Of a stretch of 64,000 bases of DNA, positions 10,565-21,846 are shown one piece after another. Position numbers and translations under genes: made by a program. Numbering within the stretch: position 1 is the stretch's first letter; each line of letters begins with the position of its first letter. The stretch is from Paraphoma chrysanthemicola (Eukaryota; Ascomycota; Dothideomycetes; Pleosporales; Phaeosphaeriaceae), in NCBI GenBank assembly GCA_020744225.1, contig JAGMWG010000012.1, positions 434,001-498,000 of the forward strand, written 5' to 3'. The notes beneath the pieces were generated by a model. That model was not told the DNA's origin. It saw only the letters and a list, made by a program, of their open reading frames with translations, and did no database searches.

Positions 10565-13500
10565 CTAGCGCTTGCCCTTCTTCTTCGCGGCGACGACCTT
10601 GAAATTGCTATTCTCAAGCGCGGTCGTCTGTTGCTGTTGAGTAGACGCGCCTCCCTTCTTTGCGACCTCAGACCAGCCACTCGCTGAAGACTTATTCTCG
10701 GCAGGTGAGGATGTATTGCGCTCGTCGATGATGCCCTTGTCGGCAAGCTTGCGGCGGCGCAAGAATTCTTCGGCGAAGTGGCGAGAGTCAAGAGTGTTAG
10801 ATGCGGAGTGGACAGATTCAGTGATAAGTTCGACATCGGCGGGGAAACTGAGCAGAGAGGATACAAAATCCTCAGCTATATCTGTGTTAGCATGTACACG
10901 ATGGGAGATACAAAGGACGTACCATTAATCAACTTGTTAAGATCATGACGGAGTTCGTTGACAGCCCACTTTCGGAACTCCTCTTCGGCATTGAGTTTAC
11001 CGGACTGGCCGCCCAAGGTGGTGCTACGAGTGACTGCCGGCTTCTTGGCAACGGGTGGTACGATAGAGGTGCTGGTAGAGCGGACAGGGGGTGCAGGAGT
11101 TGTTGCTCCAGGCGCCTTGGTCTTGCCACTTGCGCCAACTGTTGTCCAGGCACTATTACCAACGGGACCGCCCAGCACGGCTGCAGCGGTTTTACCAGCG
11201 AGGTCGGCGTATCTCTTTCCGGTGGATGGAGCAGGTGCAGCAACACCAAAAGTGCTTGCTACAGTTGCGGCCTGGGCACGTTGCTTACGTGCCTCTTCTT
11301 CTTTCTGGATTTGCTGGAGTGTCTTCTTTCCGGCCACTGCGGATGGCGTGGAGACTTTGCCAGGAGCTGGCTTGGCTCCCCAAACAGGTGCACTGGCTCC
11401 TCCTGGGGTAACGGGAGAGGCGCCACTGGCCCAAGTAGAAGTAGAAGGAAGTCCCGGGTTTGCAGTTGGCGACTGTCTGTGATGTATCAACTCTTTCTCG
11501 AACGCTTCGCGACGCGCAGCCGCGGCGGCGGCTTCGCGCTCTGCAGCCTTCTTGGCTTCTGCTTCTTGAATTTCGCGCAGGGACGGGCCGCGTGAAGATT
11601 CGACAGTTTCCTTGGCCCATGGAGCAATCGATGCACTGGGTGTTTCGACGGCAGGTGTTGCTGCCCCCGACCTAGACTCGGCCGCAAGAGATTCTGCAAC
11701 GATAGGCTTTCTCTGCGCAGCTGGTGCAGGAAGCGGTGACTGTGATGGCGGAGGCGGGAACGGGTAGATGGCAGGCTCTACCTTATTCCATGCAGACTGC
11801 GGCTGAGGCGAATGCTTCGCCGACTGGGCCTTTTGGACTTGCTCGGTCAAAGAAAGTGGCTCTTGAGAATCGGCCTTCGCCTCTGCCTCACGCTGTCGAG
11901 GGTCGGCCAAGTCGGGGGACGCAGGCTCTGAGTGTTCCTGCTGATGTGTGGCTGTAGATTTCGGTTTGCCGATAACGCCCTCAGGGGGTGGCGCGACCTT
12001 GGAAGATGAATCTACATCAGTCTGAACTCGTAAGTCGTTGAATTGTTGTAGGCGATCAGCGAAGACCTGCGCAGTCTGCTGATCATTTCCGCTATAACGC
12101 TGTAGCGCGTCGTGCTCAGCTTGCTCACGCTGCAATCGGGCACGATCACTGAGCATAGCGACGACCTGTTGGGCATGGTTGTTAGAGTCCGGCTGTGGTT
12201 GTCCGAAAGATGGCGGGGCCGCACCGAAAGCAGGCTGACCAGCACGTCCTAGGTTCAGGCGTTCCATCATAGCAGGAACATCCTCCTCTCTGAGATTGCC
12301 CATCATATCTGAGCCGGGGCCGATTGGACCAAGTCCAGGGACGCCGGAGGGTCCCGCCCTGAATGCACTGTCGATGAGACCTGGAACAGCCGCTCCAGGC
12401 GCAGGTCCTTGCGTGGGAGAAGGCTGATAGCCGCTGGGGGATGTAATACTACCATAGCTAGGCTGACTCTGCAGGCTATGAGCACTGGAGTGATGCTGTA
12501 GTTGACCGGGAAGTACACCGCCCAGTTGAACTTGTCGAGCAAGTGCCTGTTGTTGGGCAGCCAGATGCTCCTTCTGGCGTGCCATGAGATACTGTTCTTC
12601 TTGCTTCCTGCGCTCAAGAGCGTTTTGTTGCTCTGCGGTCAGGGTAGTTCCGAAACTTGGGAAGCTATTGGCAAATGGAGGTTGGGCACCAGGAGCAGGC
12701 GCGGGACCAGCAGAGCCGGCCCATGCATTACCAGGCTGGGCTGTGGGTGGGCCGTGGGGAATACCAATCTGAGGCACAAGGAAAGGTTCCCTGGAATTAC
12801 CGATACGGCGGATGAGCTGGGCAAGAGGTTCATAATCCGGCTCCTCCTGCTTCTTGACCAACAGCTCCGGCGAAAAGAAGCCGGCCTTGTACCAATCGTG
12901 CATCTCTAGGCCTGAAAACGGTCCTTGGGTAGCACCAGACGGATCCTTGTAAATCCACCTCATTCTGTCAGGCATCACCATCGTACGCTGCTGAGCCGCG
13001 GGAGGTTGACTTGAAGCTGGGCTGCTGATGCTTGATGTTGAAGCTTGAGCGGTGCGCGTCTGGTTCAGCGCAGCCATGGAAAGTGAAGTCGTGGCCATGC
13101 CAGAAGGTTGTGCTCCTCCGGGAGTCTGCGCGAATCCGGAGCTATGATCGTCAGATGCCGCACCGGAGAAGTCATCAAAAAGGTTGCGATTGGCACGGAA
13201 TGGACTGTCGCTGTCGCGGTTGGGAATAGCACCTGGAGCATGACTACCAAAGGTGCCCCTTCCGAACGTGCCCGTCAGACTCTGTTGACGGTCGCCATGC
13301 GAGGATGCATCGTCGTTCGGTCGATGCTGCTCTGTACGCATTTGATCCTGCATCGCCGTCGGGAACAACGATCCCAGCCTACTCTGCCGGCCGACTGTGC
13401 CATGTCCAAGACCTCCAGCAGAGCCGAAAAGCGCGCTGTTACCTAGGCCAGCCAAGGATGGAGACTGCGCCTCTCCTACGTTGCCAAAAGCATTATCAAA

Positions 13501-15321
13501 GCCACCGAGACCGCGCTCTCTTATTGGGGTTCCCAGCCCTTGCGGTCCAGATGCCCAGGTGGCGGAACCTCCGAGACCTGGCAGTCCGCCCAGTCCAGGT
13601 AGAGTAGGGAAACCTCTCGATGGCCCTACACTCGAGGTCTGGCTGCGATCGCTTGCAGCAACATCGAATGGTCCAGCGCCTCTTCCAAGTCCACCCAGGG
13701 CCCCGAAGGCGCCGTGAAAAGCGTGCCCACCTGATGGGTCGACCTGGAAACTGCCCATGCCAGGGTACTGAGTGTTTTGGTCGCCAGATCCATCAGACTC
13801 TTCATCATGGTTGTCGCGGGTATGGGCAGGGCTCTGATAGGGATTAGTATCTGTTGGGCTCATCGGCTCGTTGCCTCCACCGCGATGTGGCGTCTGGTGA
13901 GGAAAGTTATCACGACCGTGGAAGATATCACGCAGTCCGGTGTTGTCAGCCGTCATTCCAAAGGCAGAGAATCCAGAATCATCGCGTCCATCTGGTCGTT
14001 GAGGCGTGCCGAACGCCCCCAGGTTTTGCGTTCGAGGAGGGCTCACATCGTCTCCGCGTAATGCTGCACTACCTGAAGGCATGTCATCGTCCGGGAATGG
14101 ATCAGTGTCGTTGCTTGTGGGCCTGTTCGAGCGAGCCTCCATCCAAGACCCACCAGCTTTTCCTGGTTCAGCCTCGCTAAGCTTTCCCAGATTGCTAAGC
14201 GAGGCTTTCTCCTTCGGCGCCTTTTCAAAGTCCTCGGTGCTGGTTTTACCCATGAGGCCCTTGAATCTGCTTTCGCCGCGCATGCTTCCAAAACCGGCTT
14301 TCTTCTCAGGTTGCGGATTTCCGAAGCTGCCAAAGGCGCCCATGGGAGAAAAGCCACCTCCAGAGGATGCTGCCCATGGCGAAGCGGTGCCGCCTGGACT
14401 GAATGGCGCAGTTGTGGTGCGCTTCAGCGATCCGAACGGACCAGCATTTTCAGCTGCTCCCTTCTCTTTCTCGCGCTCTTCGCCATTGCCGCTTGCAGCA
14501 GGGTCCTTGTAGTCCGTTCTGCGGCGAACCAGAGCTGGGGGTGGAGTGACAGTGTTGGACTCGGCAAAGCGCGAGGTTGCCGGTGACTGTGGGAAGGGAT
14601 ACGCCTCGCTGGTGTCACGGCGGCGACCCCCTGGCCGGGCGCTGGTTGGCGACGAGAGACCATAGGGAGTGCCCGCACCTTGCGACACCGATGTCTTACG
14701 CAATGAGAGGCCTTCTTTGGGAGCGCCATCCTTGTTGGCGTTCTGGGCGGGTGGCTTCAGCGGAGAGTTGACAGACGACAAGAAGACCTAAGCGAGACGT
14801 GCAGGTTAGAAAACATTCAGAGAGGGCCTCTGGGCAGCGTAACATACATCTCTTTCCTCGTCGGTGAGGTCTCGCAGACTGAGTGGCTCTGTGCTGCCTT
14901 CACGATCCCAGCATTGGTCGACCCCGCTCGGGACGTCCCTACTATGATCGTTGCGGCCCCACGAAGCGCCAGACACCCCATTAGTAGCGTGGGCGTCCCA
15001 AGTGCCCATGGATATGCTGGCGACGCCATCGGACAGGTCATCTGACTCTCGTTGCGATTTGAACAGCTGCGTTAGTTGGTCCCGCGAAAAGCGACCCTCT
15101 ACTGAGCTGCCGTTGCGGCCGGGCTGCGCATGCGGTGGTACGTAGACGCCCGAATTTGACGTGCTCTGAGTGGTGGAGGCGTCGCGTGAAGTTGAGTGGG
15201 CAGTCGATCCGGATAGCGAGGTCGCGTGTGAGGGCCGCCGAAATGTTTGCGTGGCACCATTTGTCCGCCGAGGCCTGGCAACATAATTAGCGACCGGGGT
15301 TTGGGGATTGACGATGGTCAT
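10565..15321 (-). CDS. GYF-domain protein (Smy2/Mpd2-like), 1551 aa
   Basis: Exons 15321-14848, 14787-10923 and 10881-10565 give 1551 aa. The GYF domain lies at about residues 767-825 (WIYKDPSGATQGPFSGLEM, then the DWYKAGFFSPELLVKK core). GYF domains bind proline-rich peptides. Fungal Smy2-type proteins act in mRNA decay, translation repression and COPII-linked traffic. The rest is low-complexity sequence rich in Gly, Ser, Pro and Gln. A charged helical stretch near residues 1270-1320 (LREIQEAEAKKAAEREAAA) is a likely coiled coil. The C-terminal exon has a basic end (VVAAKKKGKR). The first exon (MTIVNPQTP...LTDEERD) joins through a 60-nt intron to FLSSVNSPLKPP, which matches the family as I remember it. 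The last intron is only 41 nt but canonical. Confidence 0.85.
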
Positions 15322-16809
15322 GTTTATAGCGAATGGTGCAAAAAATTCAAAGAAAATAATATGCGAGACGTTGTGGTGTTGCAGAGCAATATTCGAAAGC
15401 TTTGTTGTGAGGCCGAGAATGCATGCAGGGCACGAGAACGAGAGCACGGTGGCACTTACCAGTCTGCGCTCGAGTCTGCACGCGCTGGGTTCGCACTAGT
15501 TCCTGCCGCCGCCGAAGCGAATGAAGGAGGCGCCATTGTGGTGGTGGTGGTGGTGTTGGAGACGGTAGGGTGGTGGCTGTGGGGCGGGTAGTCGCTTTCA
15601 ACGGCCAGAAGAATTGGAGAGCTGGGTGCGGGAACACGAAAACGGGTGCTGCAGTGTACAGTCGAGATGATGTCAGAAATCGGTCTGATTCGAGCTAGGC
15701 AGGTGCAATCGTAGTGGTGCGGAGAGGTCGTGGTACAGGAGAGTTGGGCGTGCAGCAGTCGTGTTCGCGTTGGAGCAGAGAGAACATTTAACGAGAGATC
15801 TCGTCCACGCCTGCCCGGACTGGCGCCGAAGAAATGTGCACGTGACTTGCCAAGACCCAGCCATTCTCGGGCCAGTCATGACGCCCATTGCGCAACGCGT
15901 CCTCAACGCGCATCACCAACCGCCAGCGGCCGTTTCGTTCCGCAGTTGTGGACATATTTCTGACGAATATTTGCAGGCTAACCCACATTCCGACAAGCAT
16001 CGCCCTGCCGCCCAAGTGATTTGGTACGGCCTCTTCATTGTGTGGCCTGTTGTTCCTGTGGTGGTACGATGACGAGAGTAACCTCTGCTCCATGAGGGGA
16101 AGCGATTGCTAGTCGACCTCGACCACCTGCAGTATCCAGCGACAACCTCAACGCAAAGTCACGAGGATGCGTTCCTGGAACAATAAGGTTGACTCTAGTC
16201 AGCCTATGTTTCTCCGTCTTCGTCTCGCTGTCTCCGTCTTCTTTCGCATCTGATCAGACTGGCTCACATTCCTGTTGTTTGCTAACGCTACATCGACCCA
16301 GACACTGTAAGTGCTGATGAACACAAGTTTGCTGTCGATATAGAGGCCATCTCGTGCATCGGAAAGGCCTATCAGCGGCATTCATGTCCAAGGCTACCCC
16401 TGTGCCAGCAGACACTTTCTCTCGCCGCGGCCGTGTTCAACCAATGCGCACGAGATGTCACACTGTTCGTTCGCGGACCCAGTCTATTGCTTACTGTCGT
16501 GTCGTTGTATAAGAGCACTGCACACATTCCAGGCTTCATGAAACTTTTGGCTGCAGCTTGCTTGTGTGACAGCTAGTCGTGCTGTACTCAGCGTTCGTCC
16601 TTTTCCGCTGGAAACTTCGCTTCTCCTCATCCTCGCAGACTCTCCAAGCATCGTTCACTACCAGGCCACCTGTCACCACAACATCACATCGGTCGGGCCT
16701 TGAACTACAACCTTGGTACACGTGACAACCTGACAAGGCCGCAAATCTCCACTGCGCCTAAAGCGCTCCTTGGCTGAGTTCATTCGGGCATCATTTGAGC
16801 AATCTCGAG
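15322..16809. promoter_or_regulatory. Divergent promoter region GYF gene/acidic-tail gene
   Basis: This is 1.5 kb between two divergent genes. A short GTG/GGT repeat (about 15537-15560) lies upstream of the GYF gene. No gene is supported in it. Confidence 0.4.
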
Positions 16810-17535
16810 ATGCTTGGTGCTGCCGATCGTCGCCACATGTATCTACCCAGACACTACGCGGAGGCATTGTTCGATGGCAGTGAAGATTCCCTACATCAAC
16901 GTGAGCGCCTACTAGCGGACCTCCGACAGCGTCAGGCGGCGATGTTTAGCGGTCATCATTCAGGACTAGGCGGTATGGGAGCCTATCCTCCTCACTTTCT
17001 AGGCGGGCAAGGAATGATGGGAGGGTATCCGGAAATAGGCATGGGCATGGGCATGGGCTTGCCAGTACGAGGCGGACTAGGCATGGGCATGCACCCGGCT
17101 ATGGGAATGGGTATGAGCCCTGCTGTTGGCGTAGATGGTCGGATACCATTCAGTTCGTCGCCATACGGACATTCGCGACCTGTACCATTGGGATACCAGT
17201 CTCGTGGTCCACCACGCGCACACTCGTTCCGCTCGCCTTACTCGCACTTACAGCGCGGCCCATTCTCCGGCATGTGCGATTTCACCGAAGACAATTTCGA
17301 TGATGAGTACCGTCCTCTGCCACGCTACAGCCTTGGTCGCAGAAGCAAGCGTGCATTCAAGCTTACGTCGCAGCATCCAAGAGGGCGAAGAGGATACAGA
17401 CCAGGACCATATTACGATGACTCGGACGAAGACCTCGACGAGTATGACGATTACGACGACGACTGGAATGATGACGATGAGTACGATAATTATTATGGGA
17501 GTAGTCGAAGGCCTCAACATGTCCGGCGGATGTAG
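16810..17535 (+). CDS. Hypothetical protein, Met/Gly repeats and acidic Asp/Tyr tail
   Basis: A single exon codes for 241 aa from ATG 16810. I do not recognise the family. Residues 1-45 look helical and charged (LHQRERLLADLRQRQAAM). Residues about 50-115 are rich in Gly and Met, with GMGMGMG repeats (nucleotides 17038-17114). The C-terminal third starts with basic residues and ends in an extremely acidic Asp/Tyr segment (DDSDEDLDEYDDYDDDWND), then a short basic end (RRPQHVRRM). It has no signal peptide or membrane segment. It is probably largely disordered, perhaps an RNA- or chromatin-associated protein, but that is a guess. The open frame has a clear codon-biased composition, which supports it as a real gene. 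Confidence 0.6.
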   Translation: MLGAADRRHMYLPRHYAEALFDGSEDSLHQRERLLADLRQRQAAMFSGHHSGLGGMGAYPPHFLGGQGMMGGYPEIGMGMGMGLPVRGGLGMGMHPAMGMGMSPAVGVDGRIPFSSSPYGHSRPVPLGYQSRGPPRAHSFRSPYSHLQRGPFSGMCDFTEDNFDDEYRPLPRYSLGRRSKRAFKLTSQHPRGRRGYRPGPYYDDSDEDLDEYDDYDDDWNDDDEYDNYYGSSRRPQHVRRM

Positions 17536-19073
17536 TAATAATCTTGAATATATCCCACGTTAAACTATTGTCAGTCTTCAAGCCTCACGATCTGGAACAC
17601 GATTGCTGCTCTTCACAATCAGGCATCACTCTCAAAGGCTCTAGCTACCCAGTCTACATCTTCGACAAAACCCTCCCCCGGCTCAGCCCTTGTTACTGGA
17701 AGCAAAGCTAGCAAAGTCGCCACTTGGAGGTCGTGACAGATGTACTCGAGGTCAAGGCTGGAGTGCTTCAGACCAACCAGTTGATATCACAGAAAAGGCA
17801 GAAACAGTTCGTTTTGAATGCCTTTGCAAGCTTGTGAGATATTTCGAGGCAAGCCACACATGTACCTCCAAATAACCTTCTGATAATATTGCTTGGCAAA
17901 AATGTACTTCCCTACAGACGATACATTCTAATCTCGTTTCGAAACAAGCAATGGTTTGGCCCTATCTAGATCCTTCTACCATTTGATTCTGTGGTAAACA
18001 TCGTCCAGCATGCCTTCGCAGGGCGGTTTGAGGTACAGAGTAGATGCGGCCATTTGCTGTCACGTGACTTTACCATGATTTTTGATCGAGTCAATGCACT
18101 GGAATGCACTTTGACATTCGATTGGAGCCATCTTCAACGACATTGTCGCGTGGGTTGTCTTGCTTCAAAATGCCCGTGCGGTCGTTCGTAATGGAAGTGC
18201 TCATGTGCAACTAACTCGGCGAATTAGCGAGTTATCCATGTCTATAGGCAAGCTTGCTCGCCCAGTCCCAGATTCCTCGCAAAATGACCACACCTAAGTG
18301 AAGAAATTTCCAAAAGTCTCTCTTCTAGTCTTCAGTCGCGTCTTGGCTGAACTGAGGACACACTGCACAGACCAGCTAAAGGCTACCAAGGTTGGTGGGG
18401 CTGATAGGGCACATGGTCGAAAATTCAGTACGACCGTATCCACCACAGCTGTCATGCCGAATTCTCGTTAAGGAACTTTCTTGAACTTCGTTGCTCGTCG
18501 CTACCGAAATTGGGCTGTACGGCAATTCAGCACTATATCTCTATCGATGTCGTACTAGTGTGATGAGGATGGTGCGCACACCTAGTATATTCCCCTTGTC
18601 CGACATGGTCATTTTCACGCTCGGATGGAAAGTGCAGGTCAGAATCAGGTCAGAACTAGGTCTTGCAAGCGATTTTCGTTCCCTTATCTTACATTGCCGA
18701 CAACTACGTCTGGGTAGTCGTGCATACCAAACGGCAAGGATGATGTCACCAAAATTCTCAACCAACGATTGAGCCTCGGCCGCCCCATAGCGGTGTGACA
18801 CTACCTGGCCGAACCGAGCCTATCACCTTCCTGGAATTTATTGTACGCAGTTACATCCAGCACAAACGGTATCCGCTTTGCGGGGTGCGATTAGTGTCGT
18901 TCGCTCTGTATATTTCGGATCGGCTCGTCGCGTTTTGCACCGCGCCATTGACCTTCCTTCACGAACAATCAAGACTGAATCAACTCATCACCACCAACCC
19001 GTCCTTAATACCACATCCTCTCTTCTGACCGTACATATCTCCACGGTGTTGAATACCAAATTTTGCAGCCAAT
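17536..19073. other. 1.5-kb intergenic region
   Basis: No gene is supported. All frames are short and without domains. The last 150 bp are a CA/CT-rich leader to the DUF1993 gene. Confidence 0.4.
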
Positions 19074-19643
19074 ATGTCCGACCCAATGACCTACTCCTTC
19101 TACGGCACCATCATCCCCGTATTCAAAGGCATCAACAACAGCGCAATTAGCACCCTTACTGCCGCACAAACAGAGATCGCGAACGGTCTTCCGATCACCG
19201 AGCAAGAGCTTCTTGATGCCAGGATCGGCGACATGCTCCCCCTACGCACGCAACCCTTGCTGTTAGCAAAATTCCAGACCGCGCCGCTCGAAGCCCTCAA
19301 ATTGACCTCGGCAAGCATTCCCGCCATGGATAACAGCTACACTTCCCTTGCCGACATGGTCGATTTCTTCAAAGCGATGAATGCAGTCTTCGACGCGGTT
19401 GACGAGAAGGCGTTCAACGAGGCGGCTGGAAAGCAATTCGAGGTGCAGGTCGCAGGCAAGACGTTGAAGATTTCAGGGCTGGCAGATTATTTCCACGGGT
19501 ATGTGGTGCCGAACAGCTACTTCCATTTGAATGCCATATACATGTTGCTACGGTCAAAAGGATTCAAGCTGGGAAAGCGCGTCTATGTCGGTCCTTGGAT
19601 GAGTGAGACGCTGAGGTCGGACTTTGCGCCTCTGAGGGGATAG
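19074..19643 (+). CDS. DUF1993 family protein
   Basis: This is a single exon of 189 aa that starts MSDPMTYSFYGTIIPVFKG. The helical pattern and segments such as GDMLPLRTQPLLLAKFQ, SLADMVDFFKAMNAVFD and the late FHGYVVPNSYFHLNAIYMLLR fit the DUF1993 family. These are small soluble proteins with a DinB-like four-helix fold found in bacteria and fungi, whose biochemical role is not established. There is no signal peptide. His residues late in the protein could be metal ligands, as in DinB-like proteins, but this was not tested. The length is typical. The family call is from memory. Confidence 0.75.
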   Translation: MSDPMTYSFYGTIIPVFKGINNSAISTLTAAQTEIANGLPITEQELLDARIGDMLPLRTQPLLLAKFQTAPLEALKLTSASIPAMDNSYTSLADMVDFFKAMNAVFDAVDEKAFNEAAGKQFEVQVAGKTLKISGLADYFHGYVVPNSYFHLNAIYMLLRSKGFKLGKRVYVGPWMSETLRSDFAPLRG

Positions 19644-20503
19644 AGCAAGAGAATCTCAAGGGAGCAATTGTGCGAGGGTGTAACGCGCCGCTGAAAGACT
19701 GATGGTCTCCACAAAGCGTGGTCGCGCGTACGCGAGATGCTACAAGGACATAGATTGCCTGGCCGTAAAAAAAAAGGGGTATTCATGTTCTGGAAGCGTT
19801 ATGAGTATGCTTGGGAAACTGGCATTGGTTGCAATGTCAAGTAAACCTTAAACGGTAACATTGATGCTACTATAAGTTAGAGGTAGCGGCGGCCATTCAC
19901 AGACCACATGTTTGAGCCCTTGGATCTAGCACGAAATACTGGAACAGCCGTAGATATCCTTCCACATATTTATACTATTGCATGCCCACAGCCTTCATCA
20001 ATCCACTGACCTCGCAAAATTCTGCGACCCTTCACGAAAGCGAAAGCATAGGGTATGACAATTGGCTACAGCAGTATTTAGGCCTCCCGTCCGCAAGCAA
20101 TCTACGAACACCACCTGCTGCGACGAAAACGCCTGTGAAGCAGGGCGTCGACAAGCTTTTCTAGAAGCCAGACATCGATTTTGGGTCCATCATATCGCTG
20201 GAATCACGGCATTGCTCACTTTGCTCATTAATTGTCATAGCAGCCTGAAGGACGCTTCCCACGCTTCCAGGCGGCAGCATTGAGATAGGGCGGATGCTGC
20301 TTACGCTTTAGAAACATTAAAAGTCACTTCTACCTGCCTAATAAAGCTCCAAGCGACACACTTAGTCGCGCCTCCAACGCACAACTACCACAGCTGTCAG
20401 CACGATGAAATCGCGCAAGGATCGTCATTGATCGCAATATATATATTGGCACTGAGCAGATTCCCAGGCAATATTTCAAGTTGAAGTCGCTCTCACCGAA
20501 GCC
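19644..20503. promoter_or_regulatory. Intergenic region with TATA box before the PAF-AH-like gene
   Basis: This is 860 bp without a gene. A TATATATA stretch at about 20438-20446 lies roughly 60 bp upstream of the next start codon and is a plausible TATA box. Confidence 0.45.
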
Positions 20504-21697
20504 ATGACACGCATGTTGCTCGCCTTCATCGGCTTCCATCTTAGCGCTCTCGTACTTGGTCTTAGTCTTCCACCACCCACCGGTCCTTACGATGTTGGTT
20601 CAAAGCCATACGTGCTGAATCACACGACTTTCAACGATCTGATCGCACCCAATAACATCAGCACCTCCATCCTGATCAACGTGTATTACCCAACACACGA
20701 CCGCGCTCCTTTGCAAAACTACATCTGGCCAGGCCTTGCCGCCGCATATGAGACATACTATAACCTTGCCCTAAGTACATTCGGCAACATAACAGCCAAC
20801 ATCGCATACAATGCGCGCCCACTCAAGCACATCCCGAGCCTACCAACACTCCTCTTCTTCCCCCCTTTCGCCGGCCCCCCAAGCCAAATGTTTTTTGGCC
20901 TGATTTCCGAGCTTGTAAGCCAGGGGTACACAGTCATATCCAACGACCACCCCTACGAGCAACCATACCTACAATACCCCGACGGCACGTCGTACACAGG
21001 CCACTCGGTTGATTGGGATCCGGATCCAAGTATCTACGTCCTTACTGAGAACTACCGCATCAACGACAATTCCGCCGTTCTGGATGCCCTGCCAACAATT
21101 TCCAAGCATCTACACATCCCGCTTAACCTCACGCACTTTGCGCTCTTCGGGCACTCGCTCGGCGGTAGCGCAGCGTTGGCGCAAATACCTGTTGAGCGGA
21201 AGCGCAGCACGTCTCATGGCAAGAGGTTTCTCGGCACGATGAATCTAGACGGCACAATCTTTGGGCGCGCAAGTGCAAACGATTCGTCCGTTGACGTTGG
21301 CGTCGCGTCGCTACTTTTCTCGAGCTCAATTCACCCACGTTATTTCGATCCGACGTGGCCGATTTTCGAAAAGTGGCAGACGGGATGGTGTAAAGAGATC
21401 CATGCGTTGGGTCGTACAAACCATACAGACTTCTCGGATTTGGTTTTCTTGAAGCAGCCGTATGGAATTGCAGGTGGTGGGGATGCTGCGCCTGCGGATC
21501 TGGTATTGAACACATCTAGGACGTTTGTTGGGGATTTCTTTGGCATGTTAGTAGGCAAGGGCGAAGGGGTGCTGAAGGGAGACGAAGCAGTGCAGATGGA
21601 GTTTCCGGGGATTGTATTCGAGTATAACAGTACGGGTGATCCGTGTGCAAGTGAGTATGGGAATCTGTGTTGGGCTTCTTATACTGGTCCGCAATAG
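20504..21697 (+). CDS. Secreted platelet-activating-factor acetylhydrolase-like esterase
   Basis: This is a single exon of 397 aa. It begins with a signal peptide (MTRMLLAFIGFHLSALVLG) and has many N-glycosylation sequons (NHT, NIS, NIT, NLT, NDS, NTS, NST). The nucleophile elbow is FGHSLGGSAALAQ (GxSxG). A LLFFPPFAGPPSQMF segment and an ISNDHPYEQPYLQY segment precede it, the usual order for plasma-type PAF-AH proteins of fungi. It probably hydrolyses short or oxidised acyl groups of phospholipids, or related esters, outside the cell. The acid and histidine of the triad are not pinned down; a late THPR/NHTDFSDL region is the likely His site. The gene stands alone between DUF1993 and the MFS gene. 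Confidence 0.8.
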   Translation: MTRMLLAFIGFHLSALVLGLSLPPPTGPYDVGSKPYVLNHTTFNDLIAPNNISTSILINVYYPTHDRAPLQNYIWPGLAAAYETYYNLALSTFGNITANIAYNARPLKHIPSLPTLLFFPPFAGPPSQMFFGLISELVSQGYTVISNDHPYEQPYLQYPDGTSYTGHSVDWDPDPSIYVLTENYRINDNSAVLDALPTISKHLHIPLNLTHFALFGHSLGGSAALAQIPVERKRSTSHGKRFLGTMNLDGTIFGRASANDSSVDVGVASLLFSSSIHPRYFDPTWPIFEKWQTGWCKEIHALGRTNHTDFSDLVFLKQPYGIAGGGDAAPADLVLNTSRTFVGDFFGMLVGKGEGVLKGDEAVQMEFPGIVFEYNSTGDPCASEYGNLCWASYTGPQ

Positions 21698-21846
21698 GAG
21701 AGGTTGGTGTGATCGAAGTGGGAGACAAGCTGGGTTGTTGTAGGTCGACTTCTTCGGATGACATGACTGTGCTAAACAAAATATTGAACATGGTTTGACT
21801 AGCATCCCCGCTCCGCAATTGCGCCCAGCTCTTTTGTCGCAAAGTC

